A stretch of 64,000 bases of DNA from Streptomyces reniochalinae (lineage in GTDB: Bacteria > Actinomycetota > Actinomycetes > Streptomycetales > Streptomycetaceae): assembly GCF_003323735.1 (NCBI RefSeq), contig NZ_QOIM01000034.1:186001-250000 (forward strand), in the 5' to 3' direction. The translations under genes and the position numbers were made by a program. Below the pieces are notes generated by a model. The model was given only the letters and a program-made list of their open reading frames with translations, did not search any database and was not told the origin of the DNA. How positions within the stretch are numbered: position 1 is the first letter of the stretch; each line of letters begins with the position of its first letter. Shown one piece after another: positions 8,729 through 16,695 of this stretch.

Positions 8729-9160
8729 CTACTGCCAACCGCGCCCCGAGCGCCCGCGCTTGACCTCGCTGCGCTGCTTCTTCTGCCGCAGCCTGCGCTC
8801 GTTGATGCCGCGGGGGATCTTCTTCTGACGGCGCGGTGGCGGGGGCGGCGCCGTCGCCTCCGCGAGCAGAGAGGCCATCCGCACCGCGGCCGTCTCCCTG
8901 TTCCGCCACTGCGAACGGTGCTCGCTCGCCCGTACGACCAGCACGCCGCCGTCGACCAGGCGGCCGGACAGCCGCTCCAGCGCGCGGCGCTTCCACACCT
9001 CGGGAAGCGCCTGCGTACGCGCCAGGTCGAAGCGGAGCTCCACCTGGGTGTCGCTGGTGTTCACGTGCTGCCCGCCCGGCCCCGACGAGCGCGTGAAGCG
9101 CCACGTCAGCTCGGCCTCGGGCAGCGAGACCGTACCGCGTATGCAATAGGGACCGGACAT
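8729..9160 (-). CDS. arfB: Alternative ribosome-rescue factor, peptidyl-tRNA hydrolase ArfB
   Basis: ArfB enters stalled ribosomes lacking a stop codon and hydrolyses the peptidyl-tRNA. The 143-residue protein has the release-factor catalytic GGQ in SSGPGGQHVNTSDTQVEL, then a basic Lys/Arg-rich tail (RQKKIPRGINERRLRQKKQR) that in the family reads the empty mRNA channel. It lacks the codon-recognition domains of RF1/RF2, which separates it from true release factors. I chose ATG 9160 because the domain begins right there; upstream in-frame sequence is not protein-like. Convergent with the flavin reductase. Confidence 0.9.
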   Translation of the reverse strand: MSGPYCIRGTVSLPEAELTWRFTRSSGPGGQHVNTSDTQVELRFDLARTQALPEVWKRRALERLSGRLVDGGVLVVRASEHRSQWRNRETAAVRMASLLAEATAPPPPPRRQKKIPRGINERRLRQKKQRSEVKRGRSGRGWQ

Positions 9161-9365
9161 GTCTCCATGGTCCGCCTTCCGCGCACACGCGTCATCCGCA
9201 TTTCCCGTGGAAGGCAAAGAAGGCAAAGAAAGCTGGAACCCATGCCAGGCCCGGCTGCGTTGTGGAGGGTGAGATACGGGACGGCGGACCCGGTGAGGTA
9301 CCGGTCCCGCACCGGTGATTCCCTCGGGGGTCACCACCGATCCATCACGACAGAAGGGCACCCCC

Positions 9366-9941
9366 ATGGCTGTAAGCCTGTCCAAGGGCGGCAACGTCTC
9401 GCTCACCAAGGAGGCACCGGGCCTGAGCGCCGTCACGGTCGGCCTCGGCTGGGACGTGCGCACCACCACCGGTACGGACTTCGACCTCGACGCGAGCGCC
9501 ATCGCGGTGAACCCGGAAGGCAAGGTCTACTCCGACCAGCACTTCGTCTTCTTCAACAACAAGGCCACCCCGGACCAGGCCATCGTCCACACCGGCGACA
9601 ACGTCACCGGCGAGGGCGCCGGGGACGACGAGCAGATCAACGTCAACCTGGCCGGTCTCCCCGCCGAGGTCGACAAGATCGTCTTCCCGGTCTCGATCTA
9701 CGACGCCGAGAGCCGCAGCCAGAACTTCGGCCAGGTGCGGAACGCCTTCATCCGCATCGTCAACCAGGCGGACGGCAACGAGATCGCCCGCTACGACCTC
9801 AGCGAGGACGCCGCCACGGAGACCGCCATGGTCTTCGGCGAGCTGTACCGCAGCGGCGCCGAGTGGAAGTTCCGCGCCGTCGGCCAGGGCTACGCCTCCG
9901 GCCTGGTGGGCATCGCCCAGGACTTCGGCGTCAACGTCTGA
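9366..9941 (+). CDS. terD: TerD-family stress / tellurium-resistance protein
   Basis: TerD proteins are small cytoplasmic calcium-binding proteins linked to tellurite, oxidative and cell-envelope stress; in Streptomyces they also affect differentiation. The 191-residue protein begins MAVSLSKGGNVSLTKEAPGL, typical of the family, and has the acidic calcium-site regions FDLDASA and DEQINVNL. The start at 9366 follows AGAAGGGC. The gene stands alone, with no terABC neighbours, and is closed by a strong hairpin at 9999-10030. Confidence 0.95.
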   Translation: MAVSLSKGGNVSLTKEAPGLSAVTVGLGWDVRTTTGTDFDLDASAIAVNPEGKVYSDQHFVFFNNKATPDQAIVHTGDNVTGEGAGDDEQINVNLAGLPAEVDKIVFPVSIYDAESRSQNFGQVRNAFIRIVNQADGNEIARYDLSEDAATETAMVFGELYRSGAEWKFRAVGQGYASGLVGIAQDFGVNV

Positions 9942-9998
9942 CGACTGGCGGAGGTCAGATCACAACGCCGCGGGCCACGCGCCGATACGGCGGGCACC

Positions 9999-10030
9999 GG
10001 GTGGCGCTTCCCCTGCGGGAAGCGCCACCC
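9999..10030 (+). terminator. Hairpin terminator after terD
   Basis: A perfect 14-bp stem (GGGTGGCGCTTCCC and complement) with a 4-base loop lies 57 bp after the terD stop. There is no U-tract, as is common in Streptomyces. Confidence 0.8.
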
Positions 10031-10232
10031 ACGCGCGTGTGGGCGGCCCCACCGAGGGTCTACCCACGCGGGTGCGGCGACCGCCCCACCGAGGTGCCCG
10101 CGACCGTGCCCGTGTCCCGTGCCGCGAGGTCGGAGAGGGCGTCGGGCTCCACGTCGGGGCGGCGAGGCGGCAGGGCGGCGGCGCAGCGGCGCCCGCGTGG
10201 GGGCGCTCCGCGCGGCGTGACACCATCGCGGC

Positions 10233-10766
10233 GTGCTCGACATCGGCTACGCCCTCTCCCACCGCTTTCCCGACCCGCCCCAGACGGACTACCGCAGCGC
10301 TGACGTCCGCGCGCTGCGGCACGACCTGTTCTGCGGTGACGTCTACCTCGCCGACACCGACACCGACCGCGAACTGTCCACAGCCTGGGGGTGGGTGCCG
10401 GTGCTCGACTTCGCCTGGGCGCTGTGCGACATCGCCGAGAAACTCGACCGCGCCCCTTCCCCGACGCCCGGGCGGCAGGCGGCCGCCCCCGGCAGCCGGT
10501 CCCCCGGCCCTTACCGCGCCGAGCTGGATTTCACCGAGTCCACCGACATGCTGCGCTTCACCAGGCGCTTCGGCTGGGTGGAGATCACCGCCGACTGGTC
10601 ACCCGACGACGACCGCGAGCCACTGGCCTTCGGCCACACCGAGCTGCGCCGCGAGGCCCGCGACTTCCTGCACGACCTGGTCGCGGACCTCACCGACATG
10701 CATGACGGCCTGGCGGACAACCCGACGGTGTGGGACCTGACGTCGCGCTATCCCCGGACGCCGTGA
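10233..10766 (+). CDS. Conserved hypothetical protein, 177 residues
   Basis: I do not recognise the family. The protein is soluble, acidic and Trp/Asp-rich, with no signal or membrane segment. A variable Pro/Ala/Ser stretch near 70-95 separates an N-terminal part (GWVPVLDFAWALCDIAEKL) from a C-terminal part (LDFTESTDMLRFTRRFGWVEITADW) and a closing helix rich in Asp and Leu. The pattern recalls small actinobacterial immunity-like or DUF proteins, but no motif proves this. The start is GTG 10233. It stands alone between terD and a G-rich gap. Codon use is strongly third-position GC, which supports it being real. Confidence 0.7.
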   Translation: MLDIGYALSHRFPDPPQTDYRSADVRALRHDLFCGDVYLADTDTDRELSTAWGWVPVLDFAWALCDIAEKLDRAPSPTPGRQAAAPGSRSPGPYRAELDFTESTDMLRFTRRFGWVEITADWSPDDDREPLAFGHTELRREARDFLHDLVADLTDMHDGLADNPTVWDLTSRYPRTP

Positions 10767-10791
10767 GCGGTAAGGGGCCGTTGGCGACGGT

Positions 10792-10825
10792 GGGGGCCCG
10801 AAGGGGGCGGTGAGGGCCCGAAGGG
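10792..10825 (+). repeat. Four evenly spaced G-tracts (possible G-quadruplex)
   Basis: G-tracts of 5, 5, 3 and 3 bases are separated by three 6-base loops, CCCGAA, CGGTGA and CCCGAA, in the gap between two convergent genes. More G-runs follow up to about 10930. Confidence 0.6.
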
Positions 10826-10948
10826 ATATGAGGGGCCGTGAGGGCTCGTAGGAGGTCTGAGGGCACCGGGGAACGCGGCGACAGGGGCACGAGGGACACA
10901 AGGGCACCGTGCGGGGCCGGCGGCGCCGGGCGGGCCGCGCCTGTCCTC

Positions 10949-11611
10949 TCAGTCCTCCACCCGCACCCCGAGCTGCGCGGCGAACGCCGGTGCCAGCTCC
11001 ATCAGTTGGCCCGAACTGACGACCGCGCCCGCCAGGTTGCCCACGCCCGTGGCGATGTCCAGCTCCGTCGCTCCGCGCAGGTCCACGTTCTCGAACCGCA
11101 CCTGGTGGAACTCGGCACGGCGCAGCACACAGTCGCGGAACGCGACCCGTTCGAGTGAGGCGCCCCCGAAGTCGGGCTCGGTGAGCACACATCCCTCGAA
11201 CGTCACGTCCGTCAATTGGGCCTGGCGCAGGTTCAAGTAGTCGATCTTCCCGCCCCGCACCAGCACCCGGTTCAGCCGCGCCCCGTGCAGCTGGACACCG
11301 CCCAGCCTGGCGTCCCGCAACTCGACGTCGCGCAGCTCGCCACCCGCGAGGTCCGTACCGACCCCCCACACCCCTTCGAGCACCGAATCGATCACTCTGA
11401 GCCGCGTGAGGCGCGCCTCGTCCAGCGCACAGCGGTACATCCCCACGTCCAGCAGCGTCGCCCCGCCGCCGTCCGTCCCGCTCAGGTCGAGCCCCTCGAA
11501 CCGCACTCCGTCGTAATCCCCGTCCGGCTCCAGCCCCGCCCCCTTGAAGGGCCGCAGCTCGGGCAGAGTGACCTGGGGAAGCCGCGCTTCCCGCACCGCT
11601 GATGTCGCCAT
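10949..11611 (-). CDS. Pentapeptide-repeat protein
   Basis: The protein carries tandem A(D/N)LXX-type five-residue repeats that fold into a right-handed quadrilateral beta-helix. Repeats run through most of residues 35-190 (for example LSGTDGGGATLLD, ELRDVELRDARLGGVQLHGA, ADFHQ-like FRDCVLRRAEFHQVRF). Some members mimic DNA and protect gyrase from quinolones, but most have no known role; nothing here proves gyrase binding. The start is ATG 11611 (MATSAVREARLPQ, GGGGGG directly upstream), giving 220 residues. The C-terminal 30 residues (GQLMELAPAFAAQLGVRVED) are not repeat-like. Confidence 0.85.
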   Translation of the reverse strand: MATSAVREARLPQVTLPELRPFKGAGLEPDGDYDGVRFEGLDLSGTDGGGATLLDVGMYRCALDEARLTRLRVIDSVLEGVWGVGTDLAGGELRDVELRDARLGGVQLHGARLNRVLVRGGKIDYLNLRQAQLTDVTFEGCVLTEPDFGGASLERVAFRDCVLRRAEFHQVRFENVDLRGATELDIATGVGNLAGAVVSSGQLMELAPAFAAQLGVRVED

Positions 11612-11932
11612 CCCCCCATGCTGCCCCCGCCCACTGACAACGCCGCCGACGCGGGACCCGAGACGGGGCCGACTGACGCGGGGTCGGAGACGAGACGGCC
11701 CCGCGAGACGAGACGACCTCGCGACGGGAAACGGCCTCGCCACGGGAAACGGCTCCACGAGACGAGAGGGCCCGCGACATGGGACGGCGCCCCACGCGCG
11801 ACGTGGGTTCGCGGGCACAGGACGGCAGTTGACATGAACCTCACTTCAACTCACACACTCACAGCACCAGCGGGCCGGCCTCGCCGCCGCGACGGGTAGC
11901 CGACCGCAGCCGCCCCCGAAGGAGCACCCACC
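11612..11932. other. Gap with degenerate short repeats
   Basis: This 321-bp gap between divergent genes has no convincing gene. From about 11690 to 11790 it holds degenerate repeats built on GAGACGAGACG and CACGGGAAACGGC. A TTGACA at 11829-11834 could be the -35 box of the oxidoreductase, but no clear -10 follows. Confidence 0.5.
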
Positions 11933-12964
11933 ATGCACGCCGTACGCCTGCACGCCTTCGGGCCGCCCGGGAACCTGACGTACGAGCAGGTTCCCGACCC
12001 GCTCCCCGTGCCGGGCCAGGTGCGCGTCTCCGTACAGGCTGCGGGCGTACACCTGCTCGACGCCACGCTGCGCGCCGGCCGCCGTCTCGGCCCCCTGCCC
12101 CTGCCCGGACTGCCCACCGTCCCCGGCCGCGAGGTCGCCGGAACCGTCACGTCACTGGGCGAGGGCACCGACGCGCGCTGGCTCGGGCGCCGCGTCACCG
12201 TCCACCTGGGCGCGGCACCGGGCGGCTACGCGGAGCTGGCCGTCGCCGACGCCGCCGCCCTCCAGGCGGTACCCGAAGCGCTCACCTGCGCACAGGCCGT
12301 CGCCATGATCGGCACCGGGCGCACCGTGATGGGCGTCCTGCGCGGTACCGACCTCGGCCCCGACGACACCGTCCTGGTCCTCAGCGCGGCCGGCGGCATG
12401 GGCGCGCTCTTGACCCAGTACGCCAAGCACCGCGGCGCCCGCGTCATCGGCGCGGCCGGCGGCCAGGACAAGACAGCGGCCGTCAGCCGCCTCGGCGCGG
12501 ACCTCGCCGTCGACTACACACGCACCGACTGGAGCGAGCGCGTCCGTGTGGCGTACGGCGAACGCCCCGTACGCCACCTGTTCGACGGCCCCGGCGGAAC
12601 ACTCGCCCGCACCGCACTCGACCTCCTCGCCCCGGGCGGCACGCATCACGCGTACGGCGGCTCGTCCACGCTGCTGACCGACGCAGCCGCCCCGTCCAGG
12701 ACGGACGCCCCGTCCACGGCGGACAGCCCGTCCGCGCGCACGCCGGGCCCCGGTGAGGCGGCAGCGCGGGGCCTCACCGTCCGCCCGCTCGACCCGGCGT
12801 TCATGCAGGCGCACAAGCGCGAACTGGAGGACGAGTCGCTGGCGCTCGCGGCCGACGGCGTCCTGACCCCGCTCGTGCACCCCTTCCCCCTCGCCGAGGC
12901 CGCCGCCGCCCACCGGGCACTGGAGACGCGGGCGACGACGGGCAGGGTGGTACTCGTCCCATAA
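11933..12964 (+). CDS. Zinc-independent MDR oxidoreductase (quinone oxidoreductase-like)
   Basis: The protein belongs to the medium-chain dehydrogenase/reductase superfamily, quinone oxidoreductase (zeta-crystallin) branch, and would reduce quinones or enones with NADPH in the cytoplasm. N-terminal residues 1-120 form the GroES-like domain (VPGREVAGTVTSLGEG). The Rossmann domain has the nucleotide motif VLVLSAAGGMGALLTQYAKHRGARVIG. The Cys/His ligands of zinc alcohol dehydrogenases are absent. A Ser/Pro/Ala-rich insert (about residues 245-280) interrupts the C-terminal part and is unusual for the family. Length is 343 residues. Its substrate is unknown. Confidence 0.85.
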   Translation: MHAVRLHAFGPPGNLTYEQVPDPLPVPGQVRVSVQAAGVHLLDATLRAGRRLGPLPLPGLPTVPGREVAGTVTSLGEGTDARWLGRRVTVHLGAAPGGYAELAVADAAALQAVPEALTCAQAVAMIGTGRTVMGVLRGTDLGPDDTVLVLSAAGGMGALLTQYAKHRGARVIGAAGGQDKTAAVSRLGADLAVDYTRTDWSERVRVAYGERPVRHLFDGPGGTLARTALDLLAPGGTHHAYGGSSTLLTDAAAPSRTDAPSTADSPSARTPGPGEAAARGLTVRPLDPAFMQAHKRELEDESLALAADGVLTPLVHPFPLAEAAAAHRALETRATTGRVVLVP

Positions 12965-13012
12965 ATGCGCGCGGCCTCCCGCGAGGCGTGCCGCTGGCTT
13001 AGCGTTCCCCGT

Positions 13013-13801
13013 ATGACCACCAGGACCGCGAAGCGGCGACGCCGGCTCGCCGGGGTGGCCGCCCTGTGCGCACTCGCCGTGGCCGCGGCCGTCGTACTGA
13101 TCCGGCAGTACCAGCAGGAATGGGCCACGACGCCCCTCGTCGTATCCGCAGGGCATCGCGCCGCACAGGTGTACGAGGCAACCGACGAAGCGCTCTCCGT
13201 ATCGCCAGGGACGACGAAGAAGGCCGCGGAGCGCGCAGCCCGTGCCGGAGAACTCAAGCTGCCCGCGGCGGCGAAGGGCAACCCTGAGGGCTACCTCTAC
13301 CCCGGCACGTACACCGTGCGGTCCGAGACGACGCCCACCTCGCTGGTGGCCTCCATGACGAAGACCGCCCGCAAGCGGCACGCGGCGGCGCACGTCGACG
13401 ACTACCGCACCCTCGTCGTCGCCAGCATCGCCCAGGCGGAGGCCGACAACTACGCGGACATGACCAAGGTCGTACGCGTGATCAAGAACCGTCTGGCACG
13501 CGACATGCCCCTCCAGATGGACTCCACCATCAACTACGCCCTCGACCGCTCCACCCTCAACACCTCACTCGCCGACACCCGCATCGACTCCCCCTACAAC
13601 ACCTACCGCCACAAAGGTCTCCCGCCATCCCCCATCGACAACCCCGGCCGCGAAGCCCTCAAGGCCGCCACCTCCCCCGCCGACGGCGACTGGCTCTACT
13701 TCGTCACCGTCAAACCGGGCGACACCCGCTTCACCGACGACTACGAACAGCACCTGAAGTGGGTGGAGGAGTTCAACACGGAACAGCGCAACGGCGCGTA
13801 G
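13013..13801 (+). CDS. MltG-like endolytic murein transglycosylase
   Basis: MltG enzymes cleave nascent glycan strands at the membrane and release them from the synthesis machinery. The 262-residue protein has an N-terminal cytoplasmic Arg-rich tail, one membrane helix at about 12-30, then the YceG domain: GYLYPGTYTV, the catalytic Glu143 in VVASIAQAEADN, and VIKNRLARDMPLQMDSTINYAL, which matches the family VxxNRLxxGMPLQxD motif. It is shorter than full MltG (about 340 or more) and lacks the LysM-like part, so it is a compact paralogue. I chose ATG 13013 over an upstream in-frame ATG at 12965 because the Arg-rich anchor begins there. Confidence 0.82.
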   Translation: MTTRTAKRRRRLAGVAALCALAVAAAVVLIRQYQQEWATTPLVVSAGHRAAQVYEATDEALSVSPGTTKKAAERAARAGELKLPAAAKGNPEGYLYPGTYTVRSETTPTSLVASMTKTARKRHAAAHVDDYRTLVVASIAQAEADNYADMTKVVRVIKNRLARDMPLQMDSTINYALDRSTLNTSLADTRIDSPYNTYRHKGLPPSPIDNPGREALKAATSPADGDWLYFVTVKPGDTRFTDDYEQHLKWVEEFNTEQRNGA

Positions 13802-13926
13802 CCGGGACGGACGCCACCATGGCTGAATGAAGACGCCGTACCGAACGGGTTCTGTACGGACGGCCGAGGCGCCGTTACAGTAAGGGCTCTCACTCTCCCC
13901 CATGGAGAAGGAAAGGAGGAAAACCC

Positions 13927-14061
13927 GTGCCGATGATCCTGAGCAACTGGAGCACCAAGAGCCTCGTAAGGGCTGACGCGCTCCACAAGTGGCGAGAAGC
14001 TACCGGAATGGCCGGACCCTTCACCTTCTCCGCCCCAGGAATTCCTTTCCTGACCGTGTGA
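13927..14061 (+). CDS. Small unrecognised peptide A (44 residues)
   Basis: A near-perfect ribosome site AAAGGAGGAAAACCC precedes GTG 13927, which opens a 44-residue frame beginning MPMILSNWSTKSLVRADALH and ending PGIPFLTV. The strength of the ribosome site is the main reason to believe it. It has no Cys, no signal peptide and no membrane helix; the N-terminal half is basic and helix-like, the tail hydrophobic. A TACAGT at 13876-13881 may be the -10 box. It is followed 45 bp later by a second small gene with the same orientation. I do not recognise it. Confidence 0.55.
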   Translation: MPMILSNWSTKSLVRADALHKWREATGMAGPFTFSAPGIPFLTV

Positions 14062-14106
14062 ACCACGCAGTGCGCGCCCGGCCCGTGCACACGGGAGGCG
14101 AGCACG

Positions 14107-14310
14107 ATGTTCCTTCAAACCCTTGAAGCCCTCGGCACTTTCTTCGGCGGCCTGGGCGCTCTCACCGCCGCCACCACCCAACTCCTGACCTTCTTGAAGA
14201 AGAAGGAGGACGAGCGGGGCAGCGCGGGCATCAGCAACGACGAGTCGAACGGCTGGATGACTCCCCTGGGAACCGTCACCCACTTCACCCACTTCGCCAC
14301 GGCGACCTGA
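14107..14310 (+). CDS. Small unrecognised peptide B with hydrophobic N-terminus (67 residues)
   Basis: The frame starts at ATG 14107 after GGGAGGCGAGCACG. Residues 1-31 are hydrophobic and small-residue rich (MFLQTLEALGTFFGGLGALT), then a lysine/acid switch (LKKKEDERG) and a Ser/Thr/His-rich tail ending THFTHFATAT. A membrane-inserting or precursor peptide is conceivable. No Cys is present, so classical lanthipeptide rings are excluded. It lies 45 bp after peptide A and may form a two-gene unit with it. No maturation enzyme, transporter or immunity gene is adjacent. Function unknown. Confidence 0.55.
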   Translation: MFLQTLEALGTFFGGLGALTAATTQLLTFLKKKEDERGSAGISNDESNGWMTPLGTVTHFTHFATAT

Positions 14311-14429
14311 CGGCGCACCCTTGACAAATACCGCTCCAAAACTGCGGTAATCCCCCGGCAGGGGCGGGGCGCATCGGCTCGCCGGGGTATCACGTCCCGA
14401 GGTGACGCCGAATTCCCGACCTCACTCCG

Positions 14430-15221
14430 TCAGGAAATACGGTTTCCCACCCAGCCCTGTCGCGTCCTCACGAACCGGGCACGCGCGTCCGGCGCCAACC
14501 GCTCGACCGCGTACCGCACGGTGATCCGCGGCAGCTCGGTCACATGACGATCGAGGAAATCCACCAGCGTTTGCTCGTCCCGGCGGCCGATCTCCCTCAG
14601 CATCCACCCCGACGCCTTGTGGATCAACGGCTCCGGGTCCCCGCGCAACCGGTGAACGAGCCGCAAGGTCGGCTCGAAGCGGCCGGCTCGGATCAACGCC
14701 AACGTGGCCACCACGGCGATCCTGCGGTCCCACAGCCACGCCGATCCCGCCAGCTCGTCCAACACCTCCAGCCGGTCCGCCGTCCGGTCCGCCGGACTGT
14801 CCGACGGGCCGTCCGCCGGAACCTCCGCCGACCCGGCCGCCGGCCCGTCCAGCAGCCACGGCCCCAGCACGACGTACGCGGAGCCATCCACCAGATCCCA
14901 GTTGTCCACCCGGTCGGTACGCGCCAGATAGAAATCGACCAGCGCCTTCCGCTCGGCACCGCGCGCAGTACGCACCTGCTCGGCCAGAACCAGCAGACCG
15001 GCGAACCGCTCCTCATGAACGCGGCTGCGCAGGAGGACATCCACGTCCTCCCTCGCCAACCCCCGGTACCGCCGGGCCAGCTCGCGCATCACCGGAACAC
15101 GCACACCGAGCAGCTCGTCATCGTCCGGCGGCCGCAGCACCCGCACCAACTGCCCCCGCATGCCCGGCTCCGCCAACCCCCTCAACTCGGACCGCAGCTT
15201 CTCCAGGGCACCAATCGTCAT
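14430..15221 (-). CDS. AlkD-like HEAT-repeat DNA alkylation repair protein
   Basis: AlkD-type glycosylases remove bulky or charged alkylated bases such as 3- and 7-alkylpurines using a HEAT-repeat scaffold. The 263-residue protein has the family core: GVRVPVMRELARRY, HEERFAGLLVLAEQ, a conserved TDRVDNWDLVDGSA with the functional Trp/Asp, WDRRIAVVATLALIRAGRFEPTL, and PLIHKASGWMLREIGRRDE. A Pro/Ser/Asp-rich insert of about 20 residues interrupts the middle. The start ATG 15221 (MTIGALEKLR) removes a non-domain upstream extension. It stands alone. Confidence 0.85.
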   Translation of the reverse strand: MTIGALEKLRSELRGLAEPGMRGQLVRVLRPPDDDELLGVRVPVMRELARRYRGLAREDVDVLLRSRVHEERFAGLLVLAEQVRTARGAERKALVDFYLARTDRVDNWDLVDGSAYVVLGPWLLDGPAAGSAEVPADGPSDSPADRTADRLEVLDELAGSAWLWDRRIAVVATLALIRAGRFEPTLRLVHRLRGDPEPLIHKASGWMLREIGRRDEQTLVDFLDRHVTELPRITVRYAVERLAPDARARFVRTRQGWVGNRIS

Positions 15222-15426
15222 GCGGACGGACGCTACCGCCTGTGGCTGTGCCCGTGGCTGTGGCGCAGCAGCAGAACCCCGGGCCGCCGCCGCGGCCCGG
15301 CCCGGCGCATCCCCAGGTACCGCCGAGGTACTCCCACCCGCCCGCGGCCGCACTGAACGCCCGATACGCCGACGCCTGACGCGTTAGGCTCGCACCCCAG
15401 TCGAGACGCGGAGGATGGAGAAGGAC

Positions 15427-15606
15427 ATGATCGTGCTCGTCCTGGTCGCGTGCCTGGCTCTCGTCGGTGCGCTGGCCTACGCGGCCCACCGCCGTGGCAT
15501 CGGCGGCTCCCGCGGCAACCTCACCCCGGAAGAACGGCAACGCGGCCTCACCGCCGAGGCCAAGGCCCAGACCATCCACCAACAGACCCACTCCCGGCGT
15601 CTCTGA
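15427..15606 (+). CDS. Small single-pass membrane protein
   Basis: The 59-residue product has one N-terminal membrane helix (MIVLVLVACLALVGALAYAA) followed by a polar, Gln/Arg-rich cytoplasmic tail (LTPEERQRGLTAEAKAQTI). I chose ATG 15427 because GGAGAAGG lies at the right distance; ATG 15415 sits directly against its GGAGG. Similar short proteins are common in Streptomyces and have no assigned role. It is the last chromosomal gene before the integrated element. Confidence 0.65.
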   Translation: MIVLVLVACLALVGALAYAAHRRGIGGSRGNLTPEERQRGLTAEAKAQTIHQQTHSRRL

Positions 15607-15699
15607 ACGCGGCTGTGCACGGGCCCACCGCTGATGGGCTCACCGGAAAAGGTCTGAGCGGACAGCACCGCCAGGTCCTCTGACCTGCACGAACAATCT

Positions 15700-15743
15700 G
15701 GAGCCGCCTGTCGGATTCGAACCGACGACCTTCTGTTTACAAG
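15700..15743. repeat. Left attachment site (attL)
   Basis: This 44-bp copy of the tRNA-Thr 3' half matches attR (25871-25914) with one mismatch: T at 15716, G at 25887. The mismatch falls in the T-loop. No tRNA 5' half adjoins it, so this is the leftover chromosomal 3' end. Confidence 0.92.
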
Positions 15744-15825
15744 CTGTGGAGAGGCCGGACATCTGTGGTTGGAGCGGTCACGCAAGTGCCGTCTCCAGGG
15801 GTCTGCGGCTACGAACGGCCCGCCA

Positions 15826-15854
15826 GGTTGCTGTACTTCACTGCTGTACAGCAC
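15826..15854 (+). repeat. Left copy of 29-bp repeat, possible integrase arm site
   Basis: This 29-bp copy, starting GGTTGCTGTACTTCACTGCT, matches 27 of 29 bases at 25798-25826. Both copies lie inside the element, 82 bp and 44 bp from their att cores, and each holds two GCTGTAC words. In the excised circle they would flank attP on either side, as arm-type integrase sites do. Confidence 0.65.
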
Positions 15855-16023
15855 TCGTTGACGGGCTACGGATGCGGTTCGGTCACGTGGTGACTGGCAG
15901 TGCCCCGGCCCTGCTGCCGGGCCTAGGCGCGCCCGTGCCCGGCAGAGCGTTCAAGACGGACTCGGATGTCGTTGGTGGGGCCGAGCCTGGTGGCCGCTCG
16001 AAGGCTCACTAGAGTCAGGAGCC

Positions 16024-16668
16024 TTGGCGAGTCAGGGGATCATCGTGACCTTAGCTGTAGGCATCTTCGATCTGTTCACCTATGGGATACCTGGAGCACT
16101 GCATCTGTCCTTGATCATATACGTGCTGGCACGGTTGAACATCATCGATCTCGCAAGTCTGGCCTCGGCACCGTCAGTGCTACAGGTGATCGGCGCCGCT
16201 GTTGCCAGTTACCTGCTGGGGCATCTGGCCTATCCCCTGAGCGCCCTCTTGGACAAGATGGCACCGCGTTGGAACTGGGGTGTCGTTCACGCTCGTCGTG
16301 AATTTGTTGCCAGAGTGCCCGAGGCCCGGGACCGAGCCTTCGTGCACGCTGATACGTCTGTGCTGTTGGCTGCGGTCGAACTCCATGACAAGGAAGCAGC
16401 GGGAGAGATCACTCGGCTGCAAGGCGTCGCGTTGATGCTGCGGAACTCGGCCCTCGCCCTGGTGTTCGCGCTCGTCGTCGCGATGATCGAACTCGTCGTC
16501 GGACCCGCTCGTGTGCTGGCAGGAATCTGTGCGGCACTGCTACTCGTAAGCCTGACTGCCGCAATCAGACATGGACGACGTGTGCGGCACTGGGACCGCC
16601 TGAAGACGTTGGAAATCTGCTTCTGGATCCCAGGCATCGACAACAGTCTCGACGCCAGCCATCGGTGA
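16024..16668 (+). CDS. Polytopic membrane protein, element cargo, unknown family
   Basis: The 214-residue product has hydrophobic segments at about 5-37 and 53-75, a soluble loop at 80-138 (WGVVHARREFVARVPEARDRAF, then an acidic helix), and two more at about 142-190, so four membrane passes are likely. The start is uncertain: TTG 16024 or GTG 16045. The codons use more A/T at the third position than neighbouring chromosomal genes, consistent with recent arrival. It lies next to attL, the usual place for cargo in these elements. A role in exclusion or defence is possible but nothing specific shows it. Confidence 0.7.
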   Translation: MASQGIIVTLAVGIFDLFTYGIPGALHLSLIIYVLARLNIIDLASLASAPSVLQVIGAAVASYLLGHLAYPLSALLDKMAPRWNWGVVHARREFVARVPEARDRAFVHADTSVLLAAVELHDKEAAGEITRLQGVALMLRNSALALVFALVVAMIELVVGPARVLAGICAALLLVSLTAAIRHGRRVRHWDRLKTLEICFWIPGIDNSLDASHR

Positions 16669-16695
16669 TCAGGGGCGCGTACCCGCGCCCCTGAT
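16668..16695 (+). terminator. Hairpin terminator overlapping the cargo gene stop
   Basis: A 12-bp perfect stem (ATCAGGGGCGCG and complement) with a 4-base loop begins at the last base of the TGA stop. Confidence 0.75.

Noticed and set aside
14321..14351. TTGACA followed by GGTAAT as a plus-strand promoter
   Set aside because: The spacer would be 19 bp and no plus-strand gene follows; the next gene is on the minus strand.
15700..15743. A second tRNA gene at the left end of the element
   Set aside because: Only the 3' half of tRNA-Thr is present; the D-arm and acceptor 5' strand are missing, so it is attL.
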